From positions 124,001-188,000 of the forward strand of contig CANMCD010000001.1 in the NCBI GenBank assembly GCA_947496185.1: 64,000 nt of DNA, given 5' to 3'. The stretch comes from an uncultured Tenacibaculum sp. GTDB lineage: Bacteria; Bacteroidota; Bacteroidia; Flavobacteriales; Flavobacteriaceae. The notes below the pieces were generated by a model. It did no database searches. It worked only from the letters and a program-made list of their open reading frames with translations, and had not been told where the DNA came from. Positions 1 to 7,713 of the stretch are shown piece by piece (the stretch's first letter is position 1; every line of letters begins with the position of its first letter). A program made the translations under genes and the position numbers.

Positions 1-936
1 GAAGGGGGGAAAATGGTACTTTTTGAATCGTTCTGTGGAGGACTAGTAGCCCCTGAGAGCGATACCAACTTGTGGAACTATAAATTTACTTGGAATCCTA
101 GAAATGTTGTGTTAGCAGGGCAAGGAGGTGCTTCAATGTTTATTCAAGAAGGCACCTATAAATACATTCCTTACCATAAATTGTTTCGAAGAACAGAGTT
201 TTTAGCCGTCAACGGACATGGTAAATTTGAAGCCTATGCCAATAGAGATTCTTTGAAATATAGAAGTATCTATGGTTTGGAAACTATAAAAACCATGTAT
301 AGAGGTACGATACGAAAGATAGGGTTTTCTCGTGCATGGAATGTCTTTGTACAATTAGGAATGACGGATGATTCGTATACGGTAGAAAATTCAGAAAATT
401 TAAGTTACCGTGATTTTACCAACTTGTTTTTGGCGTATTCTCCTAGTGATTCGGTAGAATTAAAATTTCGTTCGTACTTAAAGATCGATCAAGACGATAT
501 TATGTGGGATAAGTTTGTCGAGTTACAACTTTTTGATGCGACTAAAAAAGTGGGGTTAAAAAACGCTAGTCCTGCACAAATATTACAGAAAATATTAATG
601 GATTCTTGGACCCTAGCTGCAGAAGATAAAGATATGATTGTCATGCATCACAAGTTTGGTTACGAAAAGAAAGGGAAAACAAAACAAATAGAGAGTAGCA
701 TGGTTATTGAAGGCGAAGATCAAACATATACCGCCATGGCAAAAACGGTAGGCCTTCCTGTTGCGATGGCAACACTGCGTATACTTACAGGTAAAATAAC
801 AACTCCGGGAGTGCAACTTCCGATTGCTAAAGAAGTTTACGAACCTATTTTGAACGAATTAACAGAATACGGAATCCACTTTAAAGAAAAAGAAGTACCG
901 TATTTGGGTTACAATCCTGACGGAATAAAAGGGTAA
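1..936 (+). CDS. Saccharopine dehydrogenase family protein, C-terminal part (5' truncated by window edge)
   Basis: The reading frame is already open at base 1 (codons E-G-G-K before the first Met at 13), so the gene begins outside the window and only about the last 310 residues are seen. The visible part resembles the C-terminal catalytic/dimerisation domain of saccharopine dehydrogenase-like proteins (full length about 450 aa), which interconvert saccharopine and aminoadipate semialdehyde plus glutamate in lysine metabolism. Recognisable stretches are the domain start around LFRRTEFLAVNG and the C-terminal TPGVQLPIAKEVYEPIL. The NAD(P)-binding N-terminus cannot be checked. It converges with the minus-strand methyltransferase cluster 20 bp downstream. 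Confidence 0.72.
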   Translation, partial: EGGKMVLFESFCGGLVAPESDTNLWNYKFTWNPRNVVLAGQGGASMFIQEGTYKYIPYHKLFRRTEFLAVNGHGKFEAYANRDSLKYRSIYGLETIKTMYRGTIRKIGFSRAWNVFVQLGMTDDSYTVENSENLSYRDFTNLFLAYSPSDSVELKFRSYLKIDQDDIMWDKFVELQLFDATKKVGLKNASPAQILQKILMDSWTLAAEDKDMIVMHHKFGYEKKGKTKQIESSMVIEGEDQTYTAMAKTVGLPVAMATLRILTGKITTPGVQLPIAKEVYEPILNELTEYGIHFKEKEVPYLGYNPDGIKG

Positions 937-956
937 TGTTTATATTGAAATCAAGT

Positions 957-1670
957 TTATAAATAAAAATCGTTGGTAAGTGCTTTGTAAGCATCCGTAT
1001 ATTGATGTCTAGCTACTTCAATAACAAGTGTTTCTTCTTTAACAGCTGTTTCAACGAAAGAAAACTCTAATAAACTCCTTCTGATTTTTGAGGAAGGAGT
1101 TCCTTGTACATGACATACTCGGTTCAAATACAAATTGTATTCCTGCGCTAGGGCTATAAAATGTGTTTCTTCCTCAAAAGGAATAATCACGGCAAAAGTT
1201 CCTTTAGTAGCTAAAATTTCACGGGTGTGTCTAATCAGGGCTTCAAAAGGCAATGCATCAGTATTTCTTGCGGTGTTTCGTGCAGCATCGGTATCGGAAT
1301 GTGAACCCCTAAAAAAAGGAGGGTTACTAACGATAAGATCGTAGGTTTCTTCTTCCTCCTCGATTTCATTAGCGAATTCTTCAAAACTAGCATGGTAACA
1401 AAACAAACGATCTCCCCAATCCGATTGTTCAAAATTAGCGACAGCTTCTTCGTAAGCAGCCTCATCAATTTCAACCGCATCAATAGTTTCTGCATCACTT
1501 CTTTGTGCCAGCATGAGCGATATAACCCCCGTTCCTGCACCAATGTCTAAAATCGTATCAGGGTAGGTATCTAATGAGCACCACGCTCCTAAAAGCACAG
1601 CATCTGTGCCAATTTTCATGGCGGCTTTTTTTTGATGTACGGTAAATTCTTTAAAACGAAATGGCTTCAT
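957..1670 (-). CDS. yfiC: tRNA1(Val) (adenine(37)-N6)-methyltransferase-like protein (TrmN6/YfiC family)
   Basis: This 237-aa class I SAM-dependent methyltransferase has the SAM-binding motif LDIGAGTGVISLML (about residues 41-54) and the N6-adenine methyltransferase signature NPPF (116-119). Length and the N-terminal FRFKEFTVHQ...MKIGTDAVLLGAW block match the YfiC/TrmN6 family, which methylates A37 of tRNA1(Val). It is the last gene of a minus-strand run with mnmD and a small membrane protein, so two tRNA modification enzymes probably share a transcript. The start ATG is 10 bp downstream of the small protein's stop codon. Family assignment is firm; the exact tRNA substrate is by homology only. 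Confidence 0.85.
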   Translation of the reverse strand: MKPFRFKEFTVHQKKAAMKIGTDAVLLGAWCSLDTYPDTILDIGAGTGVISLMLAQRSDAETIDAVEIDEAAYEEAVANFEQSDWGDRLFCYHASFEEFANEIEEEEETYDLIVSNPPFFRGSHSDTDAARNTARNTDALPFEALIRHTREILATKGTFAVIIPFEEETHFIALAQEYNLYLNRVCHVQGTPSSKIRRSLLEFSFVETAVKEETLVIEVARHQYTDAYKALTNDFYL

Positions 1671-1680
1671 AGCGTATTTT

Positions 1681-1821
1681 TTATTGGGTATTCATAAACA
1701 TTTTAAGAAATTTTTCTGCATTAAACCACAGAAAAATAACAATGAAAAGTAAAATAATCAAGAACAATCCTTTTTTAGGATTGGCTTTTTTTCTTGCTCC
1801 AAATCTACGTTCAAACTTCAT
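1681..1821 (-). CDS. Small single-pass membrane protein (46 aa), unknown function
   Basis: A 46-codon frame runs from ATG (complement of 1819-1821) to TAA (complement of 1681-1683). The product begins with a basic stretch MKFERRFGARKKANPKKG, followed by a clear hydrophobic helix (LFLIILLFIVIFLWF, about residues 19-33), giving a positive-inside single-pass topology. It fits tightly between mnmD (9 bp upstream) and the TrmN6-like gene (10 bp downstream) on the same strand, which supports it being a real operon member even though it is short. I do not recognise a named family. Confidence 0.68.
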   Translation of the reverse strand: MKFERRFGARKKANPKKGLFLIILLFIVIFLWFNAEKFLKMFMNTQ

Positions 1822-1830
1822 GATCTATCT

Positions 1831-2484
1831 TTATTTTTTAATTGCTCTCAACATTTCTCTTTTGCCGGGAGGGCCAGGTAATCGTTCTACCAAAAAGCCA
1901 ACGGCTTGCATGGCCCTGCGTACACTACCTTTAGCGGAGTAGGTAACGAGTATTCCGTCATTTTTTAAAGCACGGTACATTTTGTCAAAAATTGTTTCCG
2001 TCCATAATTCGGGTTGAACCCTAGCGCCAAAAGCGTCAAAATAAATCAAATCATAAAGATCGGAATCGTTGATTTCTGAAAAGAGCTTTTGTTGTTTTGT
2101 TAGTACAAAATTAGGACTTATCGTATGTGCTTCCTCCCAAGAAGCCGAATGAATTTTGTCAAAAATAGCCTTTTTGTCACCTGCTCCCAACATTTTTGGA
2201 TAGTTTAATTGTGCGATTTCTGCTGTACCAACAGGATACGCTTCTATCCCTGTATATACCACAGGTGTTTTTGCCTCTAAGAGTGTAATAAAACAATTCA
2301 GTCCCGTACCAAAACCAATTTCAAGAAGGTATATAGGGTTTTTGGAACAGGCTCGCAATCCGTGTGTGATAAACACGTGCTGAGCTTCTTGAACAGCCCC
2401 GTGTTTTGAATGGTACTGCTCGTTCCATTCAGGAATGTGTATGGTTTTAGAACCGTCCGATGTAACTATAATCTCTCTTTTCAA
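1831..2484 (-). CDS. mnmD: tRNA (5-methylaminomethyl-2-thiouridine)(34)-methyltransferase MnmD
   Basis: This 217-aa protein matches the methyltransferase half of E. coli MnmC (DUF752/Methyltransf_30). It has a SAM-binding block YLLEIGFGTGLNCFITL (about residues 52-68), the IYFDAFGARVQPELWT motif, and the C-terminal signature TYSAKGSVRRAMQAVGF with RLPGPPGKREML. It methylates nm5(s2)U34 to mnm5(s2)U in tRNA anticodons. The FAD-dependent oxidase half of MnmC is absent, the normal stand-alone form in Bacteroidota. First gene of the mnmD/small membrane protein/TrmN6-like unit; a divergent-looking lipoprotein gene sits 20 bp upstream on the same strand and may be cotranscribed. Confidence 0.9.
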   Translation of the reverse strand: MKREIIVTSDGSKTIHIPEWNEQYHSKHGAVQEAQHVFITHGLRACSKNPIYLLEIGFGTGLNCFITLLEAKTPVVYTGIEAYPVGTAEIAQLNYPKMLGAGDKKAIFDKIHSASWEEAHTISPNFVLTKQQKLFSEINDSDLYDLIYFDAFGARVQPELWTETIFDKMYRALKNDGILVTYSAKGSVRRAMQAVGFLVERLPGPPGKREMLRAIKK

Positions 2485-2504
2485 GGTGGTCGGGTTGATT
2501 TGAT

Positions 2505-3014
2505 TTATTGCGTATTGCGAATTAATACACCATCTGCTTCAAAAGCTAAGGTGTTTTTTGGTGTGGTAATTTTTGCAATTTGTTCTTGCGATTTACCAGC
2601 ATCTTCAGCATAATGTCGTAATTCTTCTACAGAAGTTGTTTTGATATAAGCTTTGCCGTTTACAATAACGTGCTTTCTTTCTGAGTCTAAAGGAACAAAA
2701 AATCCATAGTCTTTAAAACGTACCATGGCTTCTTTATTTTGTCCTAAATCTAAGGTCATCCAACACCCTTTTTTCTGACAAACTCGTTTGGTAAACGATT
2801 TAAAGGTAACTTCAAGTGTATCCTTGGGTGTCAACTGATTAAATTTTTCCAACATTGCTTCGCTACTTAAAGCATTGGCTGCTGTGATTTTTTTGCCAAA
2901 AGAAGCAAAATCACTTTTTGTAGTATTTTCTGTTGTTTTTGTGTCTTTTTTGGTGTTCATGCACGACATAAACACGATTAGGAAAGACAAAGTTGCGGTT
3001 AGTACATGTTTCAT
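2505..3014 (-). CDS. DUF4920 domain-containing lipoprotein
   Basis: A 169-aa predicted lipoprotein: hydrophobic signal MKHVLTATLSFLIVF then a lipobox ending MSC (Cys 18). The mature part carries the DUF4920 pattern: FGKKITAANALS, a central VCQKKGCWMTLDLG with CxxxxC cysteines that could bind metal or form a disulfide, and FKDYGFFVPLDS. Proteins of this group are common in flavobacteria; their role is unknown, and the cysteine pair is the only functional hint. It lies just upstream of mnmD on the same strand (20 bp) and is divergent from ilvE. Confidence 0.75.
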   Translation of the reverse strand: MKHVLTATLSFLIVFMSCMNTKKDTKTTENTTKSDFASFGKKITAANALSSEAMLEKFNQLTPKDTLEVTFKSFTKRVCQKKGCWMTLDLGQNKEAMVRFKDYGFFVPLDSERKHVIVNGKAYIKTTSVEELRHYAEDAGKSQEQIAKITTPKNTLAFEADGVLIRNTQ

Positions 3015-3149
3015 ATGATAAAGTTCTGATATAAGATTCGTCTAGTTTCGCAAACAAAGGTAGCCATATTTGTTTGATTCTTGTATCTTATGCAAATGGT
3101 TTGGCTTGTTTTCGTAAATTTGTCACATTACAAAACCTTGTACTTTTTT

Positions 3150-4202
3150 ATGGAAATAAAAATTCAATCAACTGAGAACTCTAAAATAGCCAATGTAGAT
3201 TTTAATAATCTGTCATTCGGAAGCATATTTACCGATCACATGTTTGTATGTGATTTTGAAGACGGCGCTTGGAAAAACCCGTCTATTGTTCCATACGGGC
3301 CTATAGCATTTGAACCTTCAGCAAGGGTTTTTCATTACGGTCAAGCTGTTTTTGAAGGAATGAAAGCCTATAAAGACGATCAAGACGATATCTTTTTGTT
3401 TCGTCCTGATGAAAGCGTCAAGCGTTTGAATACTTCGGCAGCAAGATTGGCAATTCCTGTTTTACCAGAAGAAATTTTTCATGAAGGACTAAAAAAACTA
3501 CTTCAAGTTGATACGGAGTGGATTAAAAAAGGTTTTGGTAATTCACTGTATATCCGTCCTTTTATCATTGCTACGGACGGAGCGATTGCAGCTTCTCCAG
3601 CGATCAAATACAAGTTTATCATTATTTGTTCTCCAGCCCAATCTTATTATGCGGGAGAGGTAAGAGTCATTGTAGCTGAAAAATACAGTAGATCGGCAAA
3701 TGGAGGAGTAGGGTATGCGAAAGCAGCAGGAAATTATGCCGCACAGTTTTACCCAACAAGTTTGGCAAACAAAGAAGGGTATCAGCAAGTTATTTGGACT
3801 GATGCCGATACGCACGAATACCTTGAAGAAGCGGGTACAATGAACGTATTTTTTAGAATAGGAGACAAGTTAGTAACTGCCCCTACCAGCGATCGAATTT
3901 TGGACGGTATTACGCGAAAGTCTATTATACAATTGGCCAAAGATCATAATGTTACCGTTGAGGTAAGAGATGTTTCGGTAAAAGAAATCAAGGAAGCCGC
4001 CAGTAATGGTAGCTTGAAAGAGATTTTTGGTTCGGGTACAGCTGCGGTAATTAATCCGATAAAAGGGTTTAAACACCAAGATTTTGTATATGAATTGCCT
4101 GAAGTAGCAGATGCTTATGCAACCTTCTTTAAAGATAAATTGTTGAACATTCAGTACAACAAAGAAGTAGACCTTCACAATTGGAGGGTAAAAGTATCGT
4201 AA
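3150..4202 (+). CDS. ilvE: Branched-chain amino acid aminotransferase
   Basis: Class IV PLP-dependent aminotransferase that performs the last step of Leu/Ile/Val synthesis, using glutamate as amino donor. I chose ATG 3150 (MEIKIQ...), because the upstream in-frame extension (from 3081) is leader-like and not conserved; this gives 350 aa, normal for the family. Evidence: VFHYGQAVFEGMKAY near the N-terminus, the PLP lysine in GYAKAAGNYAAQ (about Lys191 from this start), EEAGTMNVFF, and DGITRKSIIQLA. Divergent from the DUF4920 gene with a short shared promoter region. High confidence on function. Confidence 0.93.
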   Translation: MEIKIQSTENSKIANVDFNNLSFGSIFTDHMFVCDFEDGAWKNPSIVPYGPIAFEPSARVFHYGQAVFEGMKAYKDDQDDIFLFRPDESVKRLNTSAARLAIPVLPEEIFHEGLKKLLQVDTEWIKKGFGNSLYIRPFIIATDGAIAASPAIKYKFIIICSPAQSYYAGEVRVIVAEKYSRSANGGVGYAKAAGNYAAQFYPTSLANKEGYQQVIWTDADTHEYLEEAGTMNVFFRIGDKLVTAPTSDRILDGITRKSIIQLAKDHNVTVEVRDVSVKEIKEAASNGSLKEIFGSGTAAVINPIKGFKHQDFVYELPEVADAYATFFKDKLLNIQYNKEVDLHNWRVKVS

Positions 4203-4357
4203 ATTAAAATAAATTTCCTACATTTATTATAGGATTACAATAATTGTATACCGTTTTTAAGGGGAGTTTCTACATAAAAAAAGAGTTTTTTGAGTAGTAA
4301 CTTCACTTTACAAGTGGTATGGTACGTAAGTTATGTAAATAAAGTCACCATAAGGGG

Positions 4358-5200
4358 ATGAGAAATCTAATTTTTGCTTTATTATCAGCGGTCATTTTTT
4401 TTGTGATAACGGTATACGGAGTCGGTGCTATGTTGTCTAATGACCCCCAAGAAACAGCTGATAAAAAAGATTTATCAGTAGAAAAAAAAGCCTCAGAAGA
4501 AGCTGCACCTACCATTGCCGAGTTTTTAGCGAGTTATGACGATTGGTATTCGTATTCCAAAAAGAATATTGACCTGATGTCTACGTTTCAAGCTTTGGAT
4601 GAAAATGGTGGAAATATCGGAAGAGGAATCTTTTTAAATTTATTAAGAACAGGTGCTTATGCTCCTAAAAAAGAGGAGCGAGCGGGTGATATTTTGTATC
4701 GATTAGTTCCGATTCACAAAACGGCAGACAAAAAGATTAAAGACTCGATACGAAGTTTAGCCAAAAACGCCTACCATTATTTCAAAATCGAAGGAAAAAA
4801 AATGCCAGCTTATGATTTTGTAGATTTGAATGGGGTAGCGTACAATCAAGAAGATACCGAAGGTAAAATATTGGTCTTAAAATGTTGGTTTATTCGCTGT
4901 AAAGTTTGTGTGGAAGAATTTCCTGAACTCAACAAACTCGTAGCTAAATACCAAAACAAAAATGTAGCTTTTGTGAGTTTGGCTTTTGATGAAAAAGACA
5001 AATTGGATACTTTCTTAAAAAGCAAAACGTTTAGTTACGCCACAATACCATCACAGAAAGAATACATGGCGAAAAAACTGAAAGTAAAACAATATCCCAC
5101 TCATATTATAGTAGACGAGGACGGCACGATTCTCAAAATGGTTAATAATGTGCATACGCTTGCCTCTGAATTGGCAAGGGTAGTGCGGAACAAACGTTAG
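4358..5200 (+). CDS. Thioredoxin-like (TlpA/ResA-type) thiol-disulfide protein, membrane-anchored
   Basis: A 280-aa protein with an N-terminal signal anchor (LIFALLSAVIFFVITVYGVGAML), a charged linker, a roughly 80-residue helical region, and a C-terminal thioredoxin fold. The redox site is WFIRCKVCVEEFP, CxxC at residues 181-184 (C-K-V-C), with the cis-Pro motif KQYPTHIIVDEDG. TlpA-type proteins act in the periplasm to reduce disulfides, for example in cytochrome maturation; the partner is not shown here. The extra N-terminal region is longer than in minimal ResA. No operon partner: flanking genes are on other strands or widely spaced. Confidence 0.82.
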   Translation: MRNLIFALLSAVIFFVITVYGVGAMLSNDPQETADKKDLSVEKKASEEAAPTIAEFLASYDDWYSYSKKNIDLMSTFQALDENGGNIGRGIFLNLLRTGAYAPKKEERAGDILYRLVPIHKTADKKIKDSIRSLAKNAYHYFKIEGKKMPAYDFVDLNGVAYNQEDTEGKILVLKCWFIRCKVCVEEFPELNKLVAKYQNKNVAFVSLAFDEKDKLDTFLKSKTFSYATIPSQKEYMAKKLKVKQYPTHIIVDEDGTILKMVNNVHTLASELARVVRNKR

Positions 5201-5337
5201 TTCTTTGGACTACATCAGCACATGGTATGTTTTGTGACAAGCAGTGCTTGGTATAAAACACCCACCTGTTGGTTGCTACGTAAGTGAAATTGATATATGT
5301 GTAGGTCTTACGCTGACAGTTAACAGGGGGTATGGTG

Positions 5338-5724
5338 TTATTCTTGTAGTATTTTTTCAATGTCAGGCTTAAAGTAATGAGGACCTTTCAATACTTTTCC
5401 GTCTTCGCGATAAATAGGTTTACCATCTGGCCCTAATTTGCTCATGTTACTTCGTTGTATTTCGTTGAATACCTCTTCAATTTTGTGTTGCATTCCGTGC
5501 TCAATGATCGTTCCGCATAAGATATACAACATGTCTCCTAAAGCATCCGCTACCTCAACCAAATCGTTATTTTGAGCCGCTTCTAGATACTCTTCATTCT
5601 CTTCTTTCATCAAATTGTAACGTAACAGGATACGTTTTTTTTCAATACCTGCAATAGGCGCATTTTTAATGCCCAAACCAAATGCCGTGTGAAATTCGTG
5701 TACGGCAGCTATCTTGTCTTTCAT
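5338..5724 (-). CDS. MazG-like nucleoside triphosphate pyrophosphohydrolase family protein
   Basis: A 128-aa all-alpha NTP-pyrophosphatase (MazG/PRA-PH-like). The metal-binding pattern is visible as MKEENEEYLEA (ExxEE, about residues 39-49) and VEVADALGDMLYIL (ExxD type, about 56-69). The family hydrolyses NTPs to NMP and PPi, often to clear non-canonical nucleotides. The C-terminal DGKPIYREDGKVLKGPHYFKPDI is typical of the stand-alone phage/bacterial form. It is divergent from the small membrane protein at 5776 with a 51-bp gap. The natural nucleotide substrate cannot be read from sequence. Confidence 0.82.
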   Translation of the reverse strand: MKDKIAAVHEFHTAFGLGIKNAPIAGIEKKRILLRYNLMKEENEEYLEAAQNNDLVEVADALGDMLYILCGTIIEHGMQHKIEEVFNEIQRSNMSKLGPDGKPIYREDGKVLKGPHYFKPDIEKILQE

Positions 5725-5751
5725 CTAAATTGAATTATGATTTTAATTAAG

Positions 5752-5759
5752 TAACTTTG
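5752..5759 (+). promoter_or_regulatory. Bacteroidota -7 promoter element (TAACTTTG)
   Basis: TAACTTTG matches the TAnnTTTG -7 box of the Bacteroidota housekeeping sigma factor. A TTG (5730-5732) lies 19 nt upstream, a suitable -33 element. The start codon of the 64-aa membrane protein follows at 5776. Confidence 0.55.
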
Positions 5760-5775
5760 CTAAAAATACAACTTT

Positions 5776-5970
5776 ATGTTCACTACGGGTCGGATAATTT
5801 TTGCAAGTTTATTTGTAATTGCATTTGTAACAGCCATGATTTTTAGTTATAAAAAAGATGCCAAAAGAAATCAAAAACATTATCAAAATGGCGCAAAATA
5901 TGTGGGTATTGCTATTGTAACGACTATTTTGTTGCTGTTCTTTTTTAAGTATGTGAGCAAACACCTTTAA
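5776..5970 (+). CDS. Small two-helix membrane protein (64 aa), unknown function
   Basis: A 64-aa protein with two hydrophobic segments (IIFASLFVIAFVTAMIF, about 7-23, and VGIAIVTTILLLFFF, about 43-57) separated by a basic hydrophilic loop SYKKDAKRNQKHYQNG. A promoter-like TAACTTTG with a correctly spaced TTG lies just upstream, supporting expression. No named family is recognised. It converges with the K+ channel gene, 8 bp downstream. Confidence 0.68.
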   Translation: MFTTGRIIFASLFVIAFVTAMIFSYKKDAKRNQKHYQNGAKYVGIAIVTTILLLFFFKYVSKHL

Positions 5971-5978
5971 ATTCAAAA

Positions 5979-6893
5979 TTATTTTTCAAGATCACTAAGT
6001 TTGTCATGGTCAAGTAGGGTAAATCCTGCTTCGTTAAACGAGGAAGACGGACTGTATTTTACGTCGGTCTCTATGGTGCGAAAATCATATGAAGTGGCTT
6101 GGTAGACATGCTGTCCAAAAGATTCTTCATGGTATTTTAACAAAATATACAGTTTGGCGTCTAGGTCTTTTAAGGCAGTGTTGTGGTAGTTTTTAAGCGG
6201 ACTTTTGTCATCTATTTCGTGTACAATAGTCCAAACTGTGGGCAAATACATGATTTTGTCTCTTTCTAAGGTAAGACGATAATAGTTACGTTTGTAATGA
6301 CCGTTTTCATCCGCTTCGTTTACAGATAAGGTTACTGAGATTTCGGGTTCGATCATGATGGTTTTTCGGCTATTCATTAGGCGAAACATCAAGGCACGGC
6401 CGTCTTTAAAATCTCGTACGATAAAATTGTTGCTAAACCGAATGGCTGCTTTGGGTTTTGAAAAACGCCCGTACAAGAGCCCTGTTATAAAAGCAAAACA
6501 GAGCAAACCAATAAGAGCTTCAAAAGCAGCTATAAGGTTGGCAGTAATGCCTTGCGGAGCGATACCACCGTAGCCAACAGTGGTAAGGGTTTGTGCACTA
6601 AAAAAGAATCCGTTTAAAAAGTCATCAAAAAAGCTGCCTGTAGTGGGAGTAATTTCTTCAATACCAATGGCGGTATACACCAAGCCAAAGCAAATATTAA
6701 GCAAGGTATAGCCAATAAGGACTAAAAAGAAAAATTGATACCACGAAATTTCAATAAAAAAGGTATAAAGGTCGTTGGTGTTAAACTTTTTGTTTAAGTG
6801 AATGACATTGGACGTTCCGTCTTCGTTGATGATTCCGCGTATGTTTTTTTGGGAGTGGTGCCCAAACCCCGGGTCTTTTACTTTTTTGGTCAT
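5979..6893 (-). CDS. Inward-rectifier potassium channel (KirBac type)
   Basis: A 304-aa prokaryotic Kir channel. Transmembrane helix 1 lies at about 50-76, the pore helix with selectivity filter TVGYGG at residues 105-110, and helix 2 at about 118-143. These are followed by the cytoplasmic immunoglobulin-like Kir domain: RALMFRLMNSRKTIMIEPEISVTL, then TWTIVHEIDDKSPL (matching the Kir TI.H.I...SPL motif). Acts as a tetramer in the inner membrane. Monocistronic. The type VI-B-like repeat at 6992-7027 lies about 100 bp upstream of its start codon, so the accessory island begins right at this gene's promoter region. Confidence 0.9.
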   Translation of the reverse strand: MTKKVKDPGFGHHSQKNIRGIINEDGTSNVIHLNKKFNTNDLYTFFIEISWYQFFFLVLIGYTLLNICFGLVYTAIGIEEITPTTGSFFDDFLNGFFFSAQTLTTVGYGGIAPQGITANLIAAFEALIGLLCFAFITGLLYGRFSKPKAAIRFSNNFIVRDFKDGRALMFRLMNSRKTIMIEPEISVTLSVNEADENGHYKRNYYRLTLERDKIMYLPTVWTIVHEIDDKSPLKNYHNTALKDLDAKLYILLKYHEESFGQHVYQATSYDFRTIETDVKYSPSSSFNEAGFTLLDHDKLSDLEK

Positions 6894-6991
6894 GTTTCTG
6901 TTAAATTGGTAGGCTTCTTTTTCGATTTACAAGGCTTAGTAAAAGTACAAATCACTCGTTATTTGGTCAAATGTTTTTTTATATTTGTCTT

Positions 6992-7027
6992 TAGCTGTAG
7001 GCTGCTTTTTTGGAAGGTAGTTACAGC
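6992..7027 (+). CRISPR. Isolated type VI-B CRISPR repeat copy
   Basis: The 36-nt stretch ends in TTGGAAGGTAGTTACAGC, differing at one position from the 3' part of the two repeats at 13936-14037; it also shares the preceding CTGC-T6 tract. GCTGT (6994-6998) and ACAGC (7023-7027) are inverted ends, as in type VI-B repeats. Exactly 30 nt later (7058) the sequence GCTGTGAA restarts like the 5' end of a repeat and then diverges, so 7028-7057 has the size of a type VI-B spacer. Same orientation as the downstream pair, 6.9 kb away and on the far side of the Rhs gene. Confidence 0.68.
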
Positions 7028-7057
7028 CAAACTAAGTTCTGAACCCGAATTTGGAGA

Positions 7058-7713
7058 GCTGTGAATGATCTTAAATTATGTTAAAATGTGATCCGTCACA
7101 GGCTTAAATTTTCAAAGCCGAAGCCGTTAAGTGTTGTGAATGGGTTTCAAATTGGGACATTGGTATTAGCTAACCACACCTTTTTAATCAGTATCTTACA
7201 CTAGATTCTTAGGCAAAAGTAAAATCTTTTTCGTGAAAAATTCGTAAAAAAAACCTAAAAATCTAAAAGACTTAGGTTCTTCAAAGTCCATTTGAAAACA
7301 ACGAATTCTTCTTAAAAACAAAAGCTGTTTTTTGTTTTTCAATTTTGATACTGCCCGTAAATCACAAAGTGTAATTTGCATTTTCAATATATTATAAATA
7401 ATCTACTTTGACATATTACAGGGTTTCAATCTCAACCTCCAAAAAACCTAATTTCTCTTTAAATGTTAAAATATTTTTAATTTTATATTGTTTGTATTTG
7501 TTAAAAAAGTATATTTACTGCAATATCAATAACTGAATATTTTTTTTCTCTTTAAATGATTGTTAATTTTTAATAAAGTTGCGCGCTTAAATTTCTTTCA
7601 TGCTAACCAAACGAAAAACCATCCAGTTGTTTCGATAATAAGTATCCTATTAAAACTATTTTTAATAGAAAAAAGATGTAAAAAATTAACCAAAACTACA
7701 ACTTAAAAAATCT
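7058..7713. other. Non-coding AT-rich region upstream of the Rhs gene
   Basis: No supported gene. It begins with a GCTGTGAA repeat-like start (7058-7065) and includes GTCACAGGC (7095-7103), which resembles the 3' end of the CRISPR repeat. A 63-aa minus-strand frame at 7196-7387 has no recognisable features and unusual composition, and I do not call it. No convincing TAnnTTTG promoter was found before the Rhs start codon at 7714. Confidence 0.5.

Noticed and set aside
7196-7387. 63-aa minus-strand frame upstream of the Rhs gene
   Set aside because: No homology, no promoter or operon context, and composition like the surrounding AT-rich spacer.
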